Of a stretch of DNA of 37,937 nucleotides, positions 17,641 to 27,270 are shown piece by piece. A model generated the notes under the pieces. It was given only the letters and a program-made list of their open reading frames with translations, had not been told where the DNA came from and did no database searches. How positions within the stretch are numbered: the first letter of the stretch is position 1; every line of letters starts with the position of its first letter. Source of the stretch: an uncultured Chlorobiaceae bacterium (GTDB taxonomy: Bacteria > Bacteroidota > Chlorobiia > Chlorobiales > Chlorobiaceae); contig CAJAJL010000105.1 of assembly GCA_903940125.1 (NCBI GenBank), positions 1-37,937 of the forward strand, in the 5' to 3' direction. The position numbers and the translations under genes were made by a program.

Positions 17641-17895
17641 TTATTTAACGTGTTCCAGCTCAAAGGAATAATTTTCCATAACCGGATTCGATAACAGTTT
17701 TTGAGAAATCTCATTGGCGATGCGTTCGGCTTGAAGCAGTTCCTGTTCATTGATAGTGACTTCAATATATTTGCCAATTCTTGCCGATTCCACGGTGCCG
17801 TATCCAAGGTTATTCAAAGCATGCTCTACGGCTTTTCCTTGAACATCAAGAATTGACTGACGCAGTGTAACCTTTATTTTTGCAGTATAGGGCAT
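17641..17895 (-). CDS. purS: Phosphoribosylformylglycinamidine synthase subunit PurS
   Basis: The small structural subunit that bridges PurQ and PurL in the three-part FGAM synthase. It has 84 residues, the normal size, with the characteristic start YTAKIKVTLRQSILDVQGKAVEHALNNLGY and the following ARIGKYIEV strand. It lies 30 bases after pssA and 13 bases before purQ on the same strand; the order purS-purQ is standard. Confidence 0.94.
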   Translation of the reverse strand: MPYTAKIKVTLRQSILDVQGKAVEHALNNLGYGTVESARIGKYIEVTINEQELLQAERIANEISQKLLSNPVMENYSFELEHVK

Positions 17896-17925
17896 TATGA
17901 GACGTATAGTTGAATGGAAAAAAAA

Positions 17926-18726
17926 TCACAGCTGCCACTGACGGCACAACAGCGTGAACGACCTGACCATACCGAGCAGAATATACAACAACATGGCAAG
18001 AAAAAAAGCCTTGGCATGAAAGAGAAGAACACAGAAAATGGCAACAATATAGAGCGACATCTGCAGAGGCTTCTGCCGGAAAGATTCAACTGTAGGCTTA
18101 GGAAGAGCATCATAATTCACCTTGCTGACCATGAGTACGGCAAGAGCGGTCGATAGCCATGCAAGAACAACCTGCATCGACTTTGCAGGGAATACCGGAT
18201 CAACGCTCATCCAGAGAACAAAGCCCGCAATTGTTAACGCCTGTGCCGGAGTGGGGAGACCGGAGAAAGATTCTTTGGTATAACCTATCATACTGATATT
18301 AAAGCGCGCAAGCCTCAGACCACTGCCGATCATAAGCAGTGCACTGACACAAATCCCGGTAATTCCGGGCAAACCTTCAAGTCCGAATTTGTAGACCAGA
18401 TATGCGGGAGCCGCTCCAAACGAGACAAGATCCGAAAGTGAATCGAGCTCAACGCCAAAATCAGAGGTTCCGTTGGTGATTCTGGCAACGAACCCGTCTA
18501 TGGTATCAAAAAAAGCTGCAAGAATAATAAACCAGCATGCCATCATAAAGCTCCCCTCTCCTGCCATAACAATTGCTATATAGCCGGAAACCATGTTCAT
18601 GACGGTAAAAACGGAGGGAACAAATGAACGCGATACGAACGAAAATAACTGGGGTCTATCCTGAGAACTGTTTCTCAAAAAAGGAGGATAGCGCTTTTGA
18701 GACCTTTTTTTGCCAGTTTCATCCAT
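17926..18726 (-). CDS. pssA: CDP-diacylglycerol-serine O-phosphatidyltransferase
   Basis: Makes phosphatidylserine, precursor of phosphatidylethanolamine, in the inner membrane. The 266-residue protein carries the CDP-alcohol phosphotransferase signature: FFDTIDGFVARITNGTSDF followed by GVELDSLSDLVSFG, with the four invariant Asp residues. Several hydrophobic helices follow, including one near the C-terminus (LYIVAIFCVLLFHAKAFFL). The first 30 residues are charged and cytoplasmic. The shorter pssA type of Gram-positive and Bacteroidota-like bacteria fits better than the E. coli phospholipase-D-type enzyme. It is 131 bases after panB and 30 bases before purS. Confidence 0.9.
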   Translation of the reverse strand: MDETGKKRSQKRYPPFLRNSSQDRPQLFSFVSRSFVPSVFTVMNMVSGYIAIVMAGEGSFMMACWFIILAAFFDTIDGFVARITNGTSDFGVELDSLSDLVSFGAAPAYLVYKFGLEGLPGITGICVSALLMIGSGLRLARFNISMIGYTKESFSGLPTPAQALTIAGFVLWMSVDPVFPAKSMQVVLAWLSTALAVLMVSKVNYDALPKPTVESFRQKPLQMSLYIVAIFCVLLFHAKAFFLAMLLYILLGMVRSFTLLCRQWQL

Positions 18727-18768
18727 ATAATAAAAATGTCGAACATCAGAATAAAGATTATCCGGAAA

Positions 18769-18782
18769 GGCACAAGAGTGCC
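18769..18782 (-). terminator. Weak hairpin between panB and pssA
   Basis: A 5-bp GGCAC / GTGCC stem with a 4-base loop, followed on the minus strand by TTTCC. It could attenuate transcription leaving panB before pssA. It is short, so this is tentative. Confidence 0.3.
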
Positions 18783-18857
18783 GTTTTGGGTTGTAACTTT
18801 GAAAAGTACAATCTTTTCAGCAAGTTATTAAACAGAAAAAAAGAAGAGAAACCACCC

Positions 18858-19691
18858 TCAGTAACTTTCATCAGCCGTAGGGAACTGCTTATCCCTGACA
18901 TCGTGAACATACTGGCGGACGACATTTTCTATAACCGTGTTTAAATCAGTGTACTGACGGACGAAACGTGGATGAAATTCACGGTTCAACCCAAGAATGT
19001 CGTTGATGACGAGCACCTGGCCGTCACATTCAGCGCCGGCACCGATACCGATGGTGGGAATGGTCAGGGAGCGCGTGACTTCGGCGGCAAGTGAAGATGG
19101 AATTTTTTCGAGCACTACGGCAAAGGCTCCAGCCTCTTCGAGAAACTGCGCATCTTCGAGAAGTTGTGCGGCTTCCATTCCTTCCTGGGCTCTGACCTTG
19201 TAACTCCCGTACTTATAAATCGACTGCGGCATGAGTCCCAGATGACCCATAACCGGTATGCCTACATCAGTAATCCTCTTGACAGTTTCGGCTATGAGTC
19301 TGCCCCCTTCAAGCTTTACGGCATCGCACTCATGCTCCTTCATGATCTTTCCGGCATTACGCAGCGCTTCCTCACCGGAAAGCTGGTAGCTCATGAACGG
19401 CATGTCGATGACCACCATCGCCCTGTTGGTCTCGTCCTTCACTCCCCTGACAACAGCTTTCGCATGATAGATCATTTCGTCGATCGTGATAGGCAGGGTC
19501 GTACTGTGACCAGAAAAAACATTGCTTGCTGAATCGCCTACAAGAATGACATCAACACCGGCACGGTCAAGAATCCTTGCCATCGTATAGTCGTAGGCAG
19601 TCAGAACCGAGATTTTTTCGCCGGCATGCTTCATATCGAGCAGCCTTCTCGTTGTAACATGCGCAGATTTCTGTTGAGCGCTTCTGTTCAT
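18858..19691 (-). CDS. panB: 3-methyl-2-oxobutanoate hydroxymethyltransferase
   Basis: First committed step of pantothenate (coenzyme A) synthesis: adds a hydroxymethyl group from methylene-tetrahydrofolate to alpha-ketoisovalerate. It has 277 residues, standard length. Conserved parts: [28 protein letters not shown] (metal ligand Asp), [16 protein letters not shown], the [14 protein letters not shown] segment, and [21 protein letters not shown] near the end. It begins 12 bases after the lipoate-ligase-like gene and was probably co-transcribed with it. Confidence 0.96.
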   Translation of the reverse strand: MNRSAQQKSAHVTTRRLLDMKHAGEKISVLTAYDYTMARILDRAGVDVILVGDSASNVFSGHSTTLPITIDEMIYHAKAVVRGVKDETNRAMVVIDMPFMSYQLSGEEALRNAGKIMKEHECDAVKLEGGRLIAETVKRITDVGIPVMGHLGLMPQSIYKYGSYKVRAQEGMEAAQLLEDAQFLEEAGAFAVVLEKIPSSLAAEVTRSLTIPTIGIGAGAECDGQVLVINDILGLNREFHPRFVRQYTDLNTVIENVVRQYVHDVRDKQFPTADESY

Positions 19692-19703
19692 AGTTTTTCC
19701 TGC

Positions 19704-20507
19704 TTAATGGATTAGATATTCATGACCTTCGAGAATATGCGACAACTGATCAGTATCAAGTTCCTCAACGTCACTACCATACAGCTTTGGCAGAGCATTC
19801 AGCATCAGTTCCTTCAGATGGTCATATTGTGGAATGTAGCCAAGAATTTCGTCGAGAGAGATGGTTTTTCGCTCCATTTCATCCCTGATACTCTCAAAAG
19901 CACCGCTTTGAGAAAAAGTAATATACTCCGAGAGATCTTTGTGACGCACGGAAAGTGGAAGCGAACCATGCTGCAATAGTACATTTCTGGTCTTACGCTG
20001 TGCCGAACCAACTAATTTACGCCCTTCGACCTGCAATTCATGCCTGGCTGATGCAGTAAAACAACTGACCGAGCCGACCGCAGGAGATCTCTGAAGAGTC
20101 GACCGGCAGAACTCTGCATGAACCCCCATACCTTCAAGAGCGAGCTGAATCACCTCATGCACCATCTTGTAGAGCACAGCATTCTGTTCAGAAGAGTCTG
20201 AAAAAAAGCTGTAGGTAAATTCATCGGCATGAAAAACCGCCCGTCCACCGGTCGGCCTTCTGACAACGTCAACACCGGCAAGGCGACATTTGTCGGCATC
20301 AATCACCGAAGCATCCTGATTGTACCCTATTGTTACAGCATAAGGCCGCCAGGCATAAAAGCGCCAGAGACAACTTTTCTGACCATATTGCTGCTGAAAC
20401 CGGCCATCCAGAAATGCTGCCATGAGCCGCCGGTCAAACTCCATATTTTCCTCACCAGAATGCAAACCGGTATCAATACAATAAACCTTAGAAAAAAGGG
20501 AATTCAC
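19704..20507 (-). CDS. Lipoate-protein ligase A family protein
   Basis: A 267-residue protein of the biotin/lipoate ligase fold: VTIGYNQDASVIDADKC near residue 60, the adenylate-binding VRRPTGGRAVFHADEFTYS, and HELQVEGRKLVGSAQRK with the candidate catalytic Lys of GRKLVGSAQ, then QHGSLPL. These proteins either ligate free lipoate or move octanoyl groups onto lipoyl domains; the sequence alone does not decide between LplA and LipM-like action. The start is GTG at 20507, with an AAGGA-like ribosome site about 8 bases upstream. It heads the minus-strand run with panB, divergent from ddl. Confidence 0.83.
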   Translation of the reverse strand: MNSLFSKVYCIDTGLHSGEENMEFDRRLMAAFLDGRFQQQYGQKSCLWRFYAWRPYAVTIGYNQDASVIDADKCRLAGVDVVRRPTGGRAVFHADEFTYSFFSDSSEQNAVLYKMVHEVIQLALEGMGVHAEFCRSTLQRSPAVGSVSCFTASARHELQVEGRKLVGSAQRKTRNVLLQHGSLPLSVRHKDLSEYITFSQSGAFESIRDEMERKTISLDEILGYIPQYDHLKELMLNALPKLYGSDVEELDTDQLSHILEGHEYLIH

Positions 20508-20686
20508 AGCTCAAATCCTTTCTAATAAATGATATAATCGTAAAAAAAACACAATGTGCTGACTTTAATAATAAAAAAGTTACAATCCACCGGGAGAGGA
20601 ACTTTCATTTTCTGATTATTTTTGCCAGTTACATTGTTAGTGTCCTTCGATACGGGTATTTTGCGAAAATCTGTTAATCCCATCAG

Positions 20687-20715
20687 TTGATAAACAAAGC
20701 TTTTACCATTAGAGT
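20687..20715 (+). promoter_or_regulatory. Candidate sigma-70-type promoter of ddl
   Basis: TTGATA at 20687-20692 and TAGAGT at 20710-20715 with a 17-base spacer, 66 bases before the ddl start codon. The match to the -35 is good and to the -10 moderate. It sits in the 270-base divergent interval between the lplA-like gene and ddl, which otherwise shows only AT-rich sequence. Confidence 0.35.
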
Positions 20716-20781
20716 AAAAATCATCTGTAGACAGTGCAATCCGAAATTACAAAACAATCTACAACCATCACAAAAGCACCT

Positions 20782-21888
20782 ATGCAACTTATCACCGTTG
20801 CTCTCATTTTTGGAGGCAAGTCAGCTGAACATGAAATATCGATTATCTCAGCAAGATCAATTGGAGCGAATATCAGTACTGACCGATACAGAATTGTTCC
20901 GCTCTATATAACTCATGACGGCGTCTGGTTCTGTGAAGGCATAGCCTGCGACATTCTGCATCAGGATCTGTCGGCTCTTTTAAGAGCATCATCGCCTGAA
21001 GCAGTGTCTCAACATCTCAGAAACATTGTACAGCACTCCCCTCAGAAACCTTTTGATTTTGATTTCAAGGCGGCAGGTATTGATGTCGCATTTCTTGCGC
21101 TCCACGGCTCGTATGGTGAAGACGGCCGTATTCAAGGTTTTCTTGATACCTGCGGCGTTCCTTATACAGGGTGCGGCGTTCTCGCCTCAGCACTCACCAT
21201 GGACAAGGCGCTGACGAAACTCTGTGCGGCTGATACAGGCCTCGTAGTAGCACCATCCATAACATTGTTCAGCACCGACTACCATGCCGACCCTGAAGGA
21301 GTTCATAAAGCAATCGAAAAACAGTTCGAATACCCGTTTTTTATAAAACCGGCACATCTCGGTTCTTCGGTAGGAATATCAAAAGTACATTGTTTCGAAC
21401 AATTGCCTGATGCACTTGAGAGTGCCTGCGCGCTGGATTCGAAAGTACTTGTCGAAAAGGCAATTACAGGAAGAGAAATAGAAGTTGCGGTGCTTGGTAA
21501 TGAGCTGCCGACAGTCTCTATATGCGGTGAGATCGAGCCGGGTGGCGACTTTTATGACTATCAGGATAAATATATCCGTAACACGGCCAAGCTCTTCATT
21601 CCTGCCCGCATTCCCGGAGAACTCCAACAAGAGGTACAGAGTGCGGCACTCAAAGTGTACAAAGCACTTGGATGCAAGGGTATGTCAAGAATTGATTTTT
21701 TTGTTGACGAACAGACCGGAACCGTCGTTCTCAACGAAGTCAATACCATTCCAGGCTTTACCGATATCAGTATGTTCCCGAGACTCATGGAGGCAACCGG
21801 TATCAGTTTTCCGGAACTTGCAGATCGGCTGCTGCAGTTAGCACTTGAAAAGAACGAACCATGCAATATTGCTGACACAAGATCTTGA
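20782..21888 (+). CDS. ddl: D-alanine-D-alanine ligase
   Basis: Joins two D-alanines with ATP for peptidoglycan precursors. The 368-residue ATP-grasp protein begins with [21 protein letters not shown], has [37 protein letters not shown] split between the N- and central domains, the ATP-binding [17 protein letters not shown], the [11 protein letters not shown] strand, and the C-terminal metal-binding [28 protein letters not shown] 20782 places the conserved N-terminus four residues from the start; an in-frame GTG at 20734 would add 16 unconserved residues. The following TPR gene starts two bases after the stop. Confidence 0.96.
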   Translation: MQLITVALIFGGKSAEHEISIISARSIGANISTDRYRIVPLYITHDGVWFCEGIACDILHQDLSALLRASSPEAVSQHLRNIVQHSPQKPFDFDFKAAGIDVAFLALHGSYGEDGRIQGFLDTCGVPYTGCGVLASALTMDKALTKLCAADTGLVVAPSITLFSTDYHADPEGVHKAIEKQFEYPFFIKPAHLGSSVGISKVHCFEQLPDALESACALDSKVLVEKAITGREIEVAVLGNELPTVSICGEIEPGGDFYDYQDKYIRNTAKLFIPARIPGELQQEVQSAALKVYKALGCKGMSRIDFFVDEQTGTVVLNEVNTIPGFTDISMFPRLMEATGISFPELADRLLQLALEKNEPCNIADTRS

Positions 21889-21890
21889 CC

Positions 21891-22505
21891 ATGACTGACT
21901 CCGAAACCAATCAGGATGAGGGTAATGCCATGATCCGCAAACCCCACCTTTTTTTTGCGGAGGTTTCGCTTGACTTGTCCAGGGGAAAATTTCAGTCTGG
22001 TCTTGACAAACTTGTACCATTTTCCGACCATTTTTCAGACTCATATGTTTTTCACCTGTTGTATGCAAAAGCTCTCCGGGGTCTTAAAAACCACTCTCTT
22101 GCGAGAGAATATTTACGAAAATGCTGCGCTATTGCTCCAGCTAACCAGGTCGCATGGAAAGAACTTTTAGACCTTCAGACCTCAGGGGATGAAGAAGAAA
22201 CCGGTATTCAATCCGCTATTTTCGACCCAATTTCGGATGAACTTGAAAAGCTAACCGCGGAACTCATGAAGTTTAATCCTGTACAAACAACCGAGAACTC
22301 CGATCCAACCTCAATCCATGAACAAAAACTGCCTTTTTCTGACGATACCGCCATTGCTGTCCCCACGGAAAGCCTCGCCTGCCTTTTCACTGCGCAAGGG
22401 GCCTACAAAAAAGCCATAAAAATCTACACGGTTCTCATACAGCTGAAACCGAACAATGCTGAGCATTACAAAAAAGAGATTGATTCACTCCTGAACCGGC
22501 TTTGA
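21891..22505 (+). CDS. TPR-repeat protein
   Basis: A 204-residue protein without a signal peptide. TPR-like helix pairs occur at about residues 50-95 (YVFHLLYAKALRGLKNHSLAREYL) and at the end (SLACLFTAQGAYKKAIKIYTVLI), separated by an acidic linker with EKLTAELMKFNP. It probably mediates protein-protein contacts; partner unknown. The ATG at 21891 is two bases after the ddl stop, so translation is likely coupled to ddl; a TTG at 21885 is a less likely start. A link to cell-envelope assembly is only suggested by this position. Confidence 0.7.
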   Translation: MTDSETNQDEGNAMIRKPHLFFAEVSLDLSRGKFQSGLDKLVPFSDHFSDSYVFHLLYAKALRGLKNHSLAREYLRKCCAIAPANQVAWKELLDLQTSGDEEETGIQSAIFDPISDELEKLTAELMKFNPVQTTENSDPTSIHEQKLPFSDDTAIAVPTESLACLFTAQGAYKKAIKIYTVLIQLKPNNAEHYKKEIDSLLNRL

Positions 22506-22635
22506 GCGGAAACAGGAGAGACAACGTTCAATGACAGGAACTATTTAACCTCTCTTAACGTATTGAAATCCTTATATTGGCACTCAACAAGTTACGTTCA
22601 ACAATTGACAATCTAAACGGTTAGCACACAGTATT

Positions 22636-24048
22636 TTGGTTTCACGACTTGTCCTCTCTCTCTGTATAACAGCGCTTGTTATGGTGCCCCCTTCATCAGG
22701 GATGTGTAACGAAGTGAAAGAACAAACGCTCTCTCTGGCAAAATGCATTGAAATCGCGCTGAATAATGCAACTTCTGCAAAAAAAGCGAAATACAATCTG
22801 AAGCTGCAGGGTGCCGATGTTCTGAAAAATTACGGGACCTTTCTTCCAAAACTCTCTTTTTCGACCTCTTATACCCCCTCTGCACTCAGCAAAACCTTTA
22901 TTCAATACGACCCTTCAATTCCACCATACAAAATCAAAACTGAGAGCGCATCGATTAATCTCGCTCTTGCAACATCCCTGAATCTCTTCAACGGTTTCAG
23001 TGATTATGCATCCCTGCAGTCAGCGCTCAATAAAGAACAAGCAGCCAAATACACTCTTTCACGGGCACTCCAGACCATAGTCTATGATGTTACCCAGTAT
23101 TATTATCAGGTACTTCTCAACCGTGAACTCCTTGATATAGCCCGGGAAAATCTTCTCTCGGTTAAAGATCAGCTTACACTTACTGACCGGCAATTTCAAA
23201 TCGGCCTGAAATCCAGGACTGATCTCTACCAGCAACAGGCTGCTGCTGCAGAAAGCAGTCTCTCGGTTATTCAGGCAGAAACTCGAATGCAGCGCAGCAT
23301 GATAGAACTGCTCCGCCGCCTGCAGATCGACCCACTCACTAAAATTTCCATCGAGCCTGCCCCGAACGAACTGACCGTTGCCTTTTCTTCGAAACCCGAT
23401 AGAGACTCTCTTATCACCCTTGCCTATGAACGTCGAAGCGACCTGAAAAGCAAGGGATTTGAAACAAAAGCTGCGAAGTGGCAGATTACGCAGTCCAGAG
23501 CGGCATGGTATCCGCATCTTGATCTTAACGTCAACGTCAGCAGTGGCGGAACAGAGTTTATGCGACAGAGCTATGGTGGATATACTACAGATTACTCCTA
23601 TCCTCCACTTTCAGATCAGCTGCGAAACTCAATCGGATATTCGGTGGGACTGAGCCTCAGCTGGTCGATCTTTGACGGTTTTCAAAGGCACTACAATGTT
23701 GAATCAGCTAAAATAAACCATCTCAACCAAAAGCTTGATTATGACGATCTGAAAAACAATATCGCCCTTGACCTGCAACTTGCGACAAATGACTATGTTT
23801 CGGCATTGATGCAAATCGAAAAATCTAAAGTCAGCCTGACCGCTTCAAGCTCAGCTTTTCAAGACATCAAGAGAAAATATGAACTCGGAGCAACCGGTTT
23901 TGTTGAGCTCAGCACTGCGCGGGGATCTCTCTTCAATGCACGCTCCAATCTTTCCCAGGCCACCTATAATCTGGCGCTTCAAAAAAGCGTTCTTGATTAT
24001 GCTACAGGCACCATACTCATACCATCGCAACCAGAATCAAGTAAGTAA
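22636..24048 (+). CDS. TolC-family outer-membrane efflux protein
   Basis: A 470-residue outer-membrane channel subunit. An N-terminal signal peptide (VLSLCITALVMVPPSSG) leads to the first OEP repeat LAKCIEIALNNATSAKKAKYN. Long amphipathic helices follow, then a second repeat with LQLATNDYVSALMQIEKSKVSL and YELGATGFVELSTARGSLFNARSNLSQATYNLAL, both typical of TolC. The start is a TTG at 22636, needed to include a full signal peptide; the next ATG (22681) would cut it. First gene of the export operon, four bases before the MacA-like gene. Confidence 0.88.
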   Translation: MVSRLVLSLCITALVMVPPSSGMCNEVKEQTLSLAKCIEIALNNATSAKKAKYNLKLQGADVLKNYGTFLPKLSFSTSYTPSALSKTFIQYDPSIPPYKIKTESASINLALATSLNLFNGFSDYASLQSALNKEQAAKYTLSRALQTIVYDVTQYYYQVLLNRELLDIARENLLSVKDQLTLTDRQFQIGLKSRTDLYQQQAAAAESSLSVIQAETRMQRSMIELLRRLQIDPLTKISIEPAPNELTVAFSSKPDRDSLITLAYERRSDLKSKGFETKAAKWQITQSRAAWYPHLDLNVNVSSGGTEFMRQSYGGYTTDYSYPPLSDQLRNSIGYSVGLSLSWSIFDGFQRHYNVESAKINHLNQKLDYDDLKNNIALDLQLATNDYVSALMQIEKSKVSLTASSSAFQDIKRKYELGATGFVELSTARGSLFNARSNLSQATYNLALQKSVLDYATGTILIPSQPESSK

Positions 24049-24052
24049 ATCC

Positions 24053-25303
24053 ATGAGCACACAAAAATCCCTGCTGAACCGCAAAACGATATTGATAACT
24101 CTTGCTGCACTTCTCGTTGCCGGAGGAGCAATCTTTACGTTTCTAACTCTCAGGGAAAAACCCGTTGAGGTAACAACCGAAAAAGTTTCCGTAAAAGAGG
24201 TTGTCCATATCGTTACAGCAACAGGAAAAATAGAACCTGTTCTTGTCGTTGCCATCTCACCGGACGTCTCTGGTGAAATTCTCGAACTGCCCATCCAGGA
24301 TGGGCAAAACGTAAAGAAAGGAGATCTGCTGCTTAAAATTCAGCCCGACCTCTATATCAATCAGGTTGAACAGAGCCTTGCCCAGCTTAATTCAGCAAAA
24401 TCACAAAGCCTTGAATCACGATCGAGAAAAATGAAGTCGGAAGATGATTTTCGGAAAGCGCAGCTCCTGTTCAAGGATAAACTTATATCCGAAACTGACT
24501 ACCTGGCTTCCAAAACAAATGCCGATGCTGCCCGGGCGGTTTATCAAGCATCTCTTCATCTCATAGAACAGAATAAAAGTCTTCTTGACCAGAATCAGGA
24601 TCGCTTGAAAAAGACAGTAGTCCGTGCTCCTGTCAGCGGTTCCATCATCGTTCTGAACAACAAGCTTGGTGAACGTGTTGTCGGTACAGGGCAATTCCCC
24701 GGCACTGAGGTTCTCCGGCTTGCCAACCTTGACAGCATGCAGGTCAAAGTAGAGGTCAATGAAAACGATATAATCAATGTCAAACCAGGCAATCCTGTTT
24801 CAATCAAGGTCGATGCCTTCGGCTATCGAATATTCCAGGGAGTGGTGCATGAAATATCGAATTCAGCCATTTCCAAAGCTACAGGAACACAAGAGGAGGT
24901 TACAAATTTTTCGGTCAAGATTCACATCCTGAACCATCATCGCCTGCTTAAACCCGGCATGAGCGCTACAGCGGATATTGAGTCGCAACGTGTCAAAAAC
25001 GCCCTTGTTGTCCCTATTCAAAGTGTAACCATCAGAAGCAATACCAAAACTCCGGAAAGCGAAAGTCCTGACAAATCCATCACCATTGCAGCTAAACCCA
25101 AAGCAGCCGACAGCCAGCAGGGCGTATTTGTCGTCAAGTCCGGAAGAGCATCATTCCGTCCAGTCAAGACAGGCACGACGGACAATACCCATATTATTAT
25201 TACTGAAGGACTCACAAAAGGAGAAGAGGTTGTTTCAGGAAGCTATACAGCCATCACCAGCCAGCTTAAAGAGGGGTGCCTTGTTAAACAGCAGCAACGA
25301 TAG
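24053..25303 (+). CDS. MacA-like periplasmic adaptor (HlyD family)
   Basis: The membrane-fusion protein linking the inner-membrane transporter to the TolC-like channel. In its 416 residues, a single N-terminal membrane segment (residues 13-33, [17 protein letters not shown]) anchors it. The lipoyl-like half motif [19 protein letters not shown] follows with [15 protein letters not shown], then a coiled-coil hairpin (about 105-185) and the second half [19 protein letters not shown]. The C-terminal barrel includes [11 protein letters not shown] and VVPIQSV. The ATG at 24053 is used; the open frame extends upstream inside tolC but does not match the family. The ATPase gene starts 7 bases after the stop. 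Confidence 0.9.
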   Translation: MSTQKSLLNRKTILITLAALLVAGGAIFTFLTLREKPVEVTTEKVSVKEVVHIVTATGKIEPVLVVAISPDVSGEILELPIQDGQNVKKGDLLLKIQPDLYINQVEQSLAQLNSAKSQSLESRSRKMKSEDDFRKAQLLFKDKLISETDYLASKTNADAARAVYQASLHLIEQNKSLLDQNQDRLKKTVVRAPVSGSIIVLNNKLGERVVGTGQFPGTEVLRLANLDSMQVKVEVNENDIINVKPGNPVSIKVDAFGYRIFQGVVHEISNSAISKATGTQEEVTNFSVKIHILNHHRLLKPGMSATADIESQRVKNALVVPIQSVTIRSNTKTPESESPDKSITIAAKPKAADSQQGVFVVKSGRASFRPVKTGTTDNTHIIITEGLTKGEEVVSGSYTAITSQLKEGCLVKQQQR

Positions 25304-25310
25304 CAGCGTA

Positions 25311-26000
25311 ATGACATCACCAGCAATCATTATCATGCAATCGCTCTGTAAATTCTACACCATGGGCGACCAGGTTGTACGGGCACTGGATTCGATCAAC
25401 CTTGATTTCAGGCGAAACGACTATACCGCTATTATGGGGCCATCAGGCAGCGGGAAGTCAACGCTCATGAACATCATCGGTTGTCTGGATACACCAACTT
25501 CCGGTATTTATGAACTTAACGGGCACCATGTTGCAGAAATGGATGAGGATGAACTGGCCCGCATCAGAAATAAGGAAATAGGCTTTGTTTTTCAAACGTT
25601 CAACCTGCTCCCACGCCTTAACTGTCTTCGCAATGTCGAACTGCCCCTGATTTATGCCGGCGTCCCGCCTGAAGAACGCGAACAGCGTGCGGCGGAGGCA
25701 CTTGTTAAAGTGGGGCTCGGTGACCGGATCACGCACAAACCTGCGGAACTCTCCGGAGGTCAGATTCAAAGAGTAGCCATAGCAAGGGCATTGATAAACA
25801 AACCTTCGATCATTCTTGCAGACGAACCTACGGGAAATCTCGACACCGCGACCAGTCACGATATTATGGATATCTTCGGAGCGCTTTCTGAGGCAGGCAA
25901 CACCATCATACTGATTACCCATGAAGAGGATATTGCCCGATACACCCGCCGGGTCATCCGTCTCAGGGATGGGAAAATAGAAAGTGACATCAAACAATGA
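25311..26000 (+). CDS. MacB/LolD-type ABC transporter ATPase
   Basis: A 229-residue stand-alone nucleotide-binding protein. Walker [10 protein letters not shown] at 43-51, Q-loop [21 protein letters not shown] (the MacB/LolD-type sequence), ABC signature [15 protein letters not shown], Walker [14 protein letters not shown] and the His switch LITHE. It drives the two permeases that follow. Unlike E. coli MacB the ATPase is not fused to the permease. ATG 25311 is chosen; the frame is open upstream inside the MacA gene but lacks family similarity. The stop overlaps the next start (ATGA). Confidence 0.93.
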   Translation: MTSPAIIIMQSLCKFYTMGDQVVRALDSINLDFRRNDYTAIMGPSGSGKSTLMNIIGCLDTPTSGIYELNGHHVAEMDEDELARIRNKEIGFVFQTFNLLPRLNCLRNVELPLIYAGVPPEEREQRAAEALVKVGLGDRITHKPAELSGGQIQRVAIARALINKPSIILADEPTGNLDTATSHDIMDIFGALSEAGNTIILITHEEDIARYTRRVIRLRDGKIESDIKQ

Positions 26001-27262
26001 ACCTGACCTACCGACAGTTTCGCTATGAAACTACAGAGAGCCTTAAAATGGCTCTCTTTCAGATCAGGGCAAATAAAATCCGCTCGTTTCTTACCGCACT
26101 CGGGGTTATCATAGGTATTGTCGCCATTACGATGATGGGCACAGCGATCAACGGCATCGACCTAGGATTTGACAAAAGCCTTGCCATGCTCGGTTACGAT
26201 GTCATCTACGTCCAGAAATCATCATGGACCACCATGGGACAATGGTGGCTTTACCGCAACCGTCCAGACCTTAAAACAGAGTACGCCGATCAGCTCAACA
26301 GGATTATTGCCGCCAATCGACGTTCGGAACTCCTCCTTGCGGTGCCACAGATGTCAACCTATCAGGCATCGGCAAAGTACAGGGATCGGATCCTTGAGCA
26401 GGTTTTTTCTCTCGGCACCAATCATGAGTACCTGCAAACTGCATCAGGAGGGCTAACCACGGGCAGGTTCTTCACCCCTTCTGAATCTGCAAGCAGTGCA
26501 ATGGTCTGCGTCATCGGCGATGATATTGCCACCGGCCTTTTTCCAAATGAACCTGCTCTTTATAAATCAATCCAACTGAAAAACGGCAGGTGCCGCATTA
26601 TCGGGATTTTCAGAAAACAGGGAAAGTTCCTCGGGCTCTTCAGTTTTGACAATCAGATCATCATGCCTCTAGGAGCTTTTGAAAAGATCTACGGTAAAAA
26701 AATGTTCACTACTATCAGAGTGAAGATTAAAGATCAGACACATGTTACAGAAGCAAAGGAGGAGCTGCTGGGTTTGATGAGAAGAATCCGCAGAATTCCG
26801 GCAGGAAAGGAAGAAGATTTTTCGATCAATGAACAGAGAGCTTTCAAAAGCCAGCTCGACCCGATAAAAAACGGAATTGCAATCGCAGGTATCTTCATAA
26901 CCGGGATGTCACTTTTTGTCGGTGCTATCGGTATCATGAACATCACTTTCGTCAGCGTGAAAGAACGCACAAGGGAGATCGGACTTCGCAAGGCACTTGG
27001 AGCAAGACGGCAGACCATTCTGCTGCAGTTTCTGATAGAATCTGTGATGATTTGCCTTATCGGAGGATTTACCGGGCTCTGCACCGCACTGTTTATTACC
27101 TTAGCCATTGAAAAAATTGTACCCGATTTTCCGATACAATTCTCTCTTGACCTTGTTCTGGCGAGTCTAGCTGTTTCAGTGATTACCGGCATTATCTCAG
27201 GTCTTGCACCTGCTGTCACAGCTTCGAAGCTCGACCCGGCAGATTCGCTGCGTTATGAATAG
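25997..27262 (+). CDS. FtsX/MacB-type ABC permease (first)
   Basis: A 421-residue inner-membrane permease with the MacB topology. The N-terminal helix is [23 protein letters not shown], then a periplasmic domain of about 230 residues (ending near residue 275), then three C-terminal helices ([21 protein letters not shown] and following). The FtsX motif [25 protein letters not shown] connects the first two of these. It starts ATGA-overlapped with the ATPase gene. It probably pairs with the second permease as a heterodimer, or each forms its own homodimer. Confidence 0.88.
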   Translation: MNLTYRQFRYETTESLKMALFQIRANKIRSFLTALGVIIGIVAITMMGTAINGIDLGFDKSLAMLGYDVIYVQKSSWTTMGQWWLYRNRPDLKTEYADQLNRIIAANRRSELLLAVPQMSTYQASAKYRDRILEQVFSLGTNHEYLQTASGGLTTGRFFTPSESASSAMVCVIGDDIATGLFPNEPALYKSIQLKNGRCRIIGIFRKQGKFLGLFSFDNQIIMPLGAFEKIYGKKMFTTIRVKIKDQTHVTEAKEELLGLMRRIRRIPAGKEEDFSINEQRAFKSQLDPIKNGIAIAGIFITGMSLFVGAIGIMNITFVSVKERTREIGLRKALGARRQTILLQFLIESVMICLIGGFTGLCTALFITLAIEKIVPDFPIQFSLDLVLASLAVSVITGIISGLAPAVTASKLDPADSLRYE

Positions 27263-27270
27263 GAGTGCTT

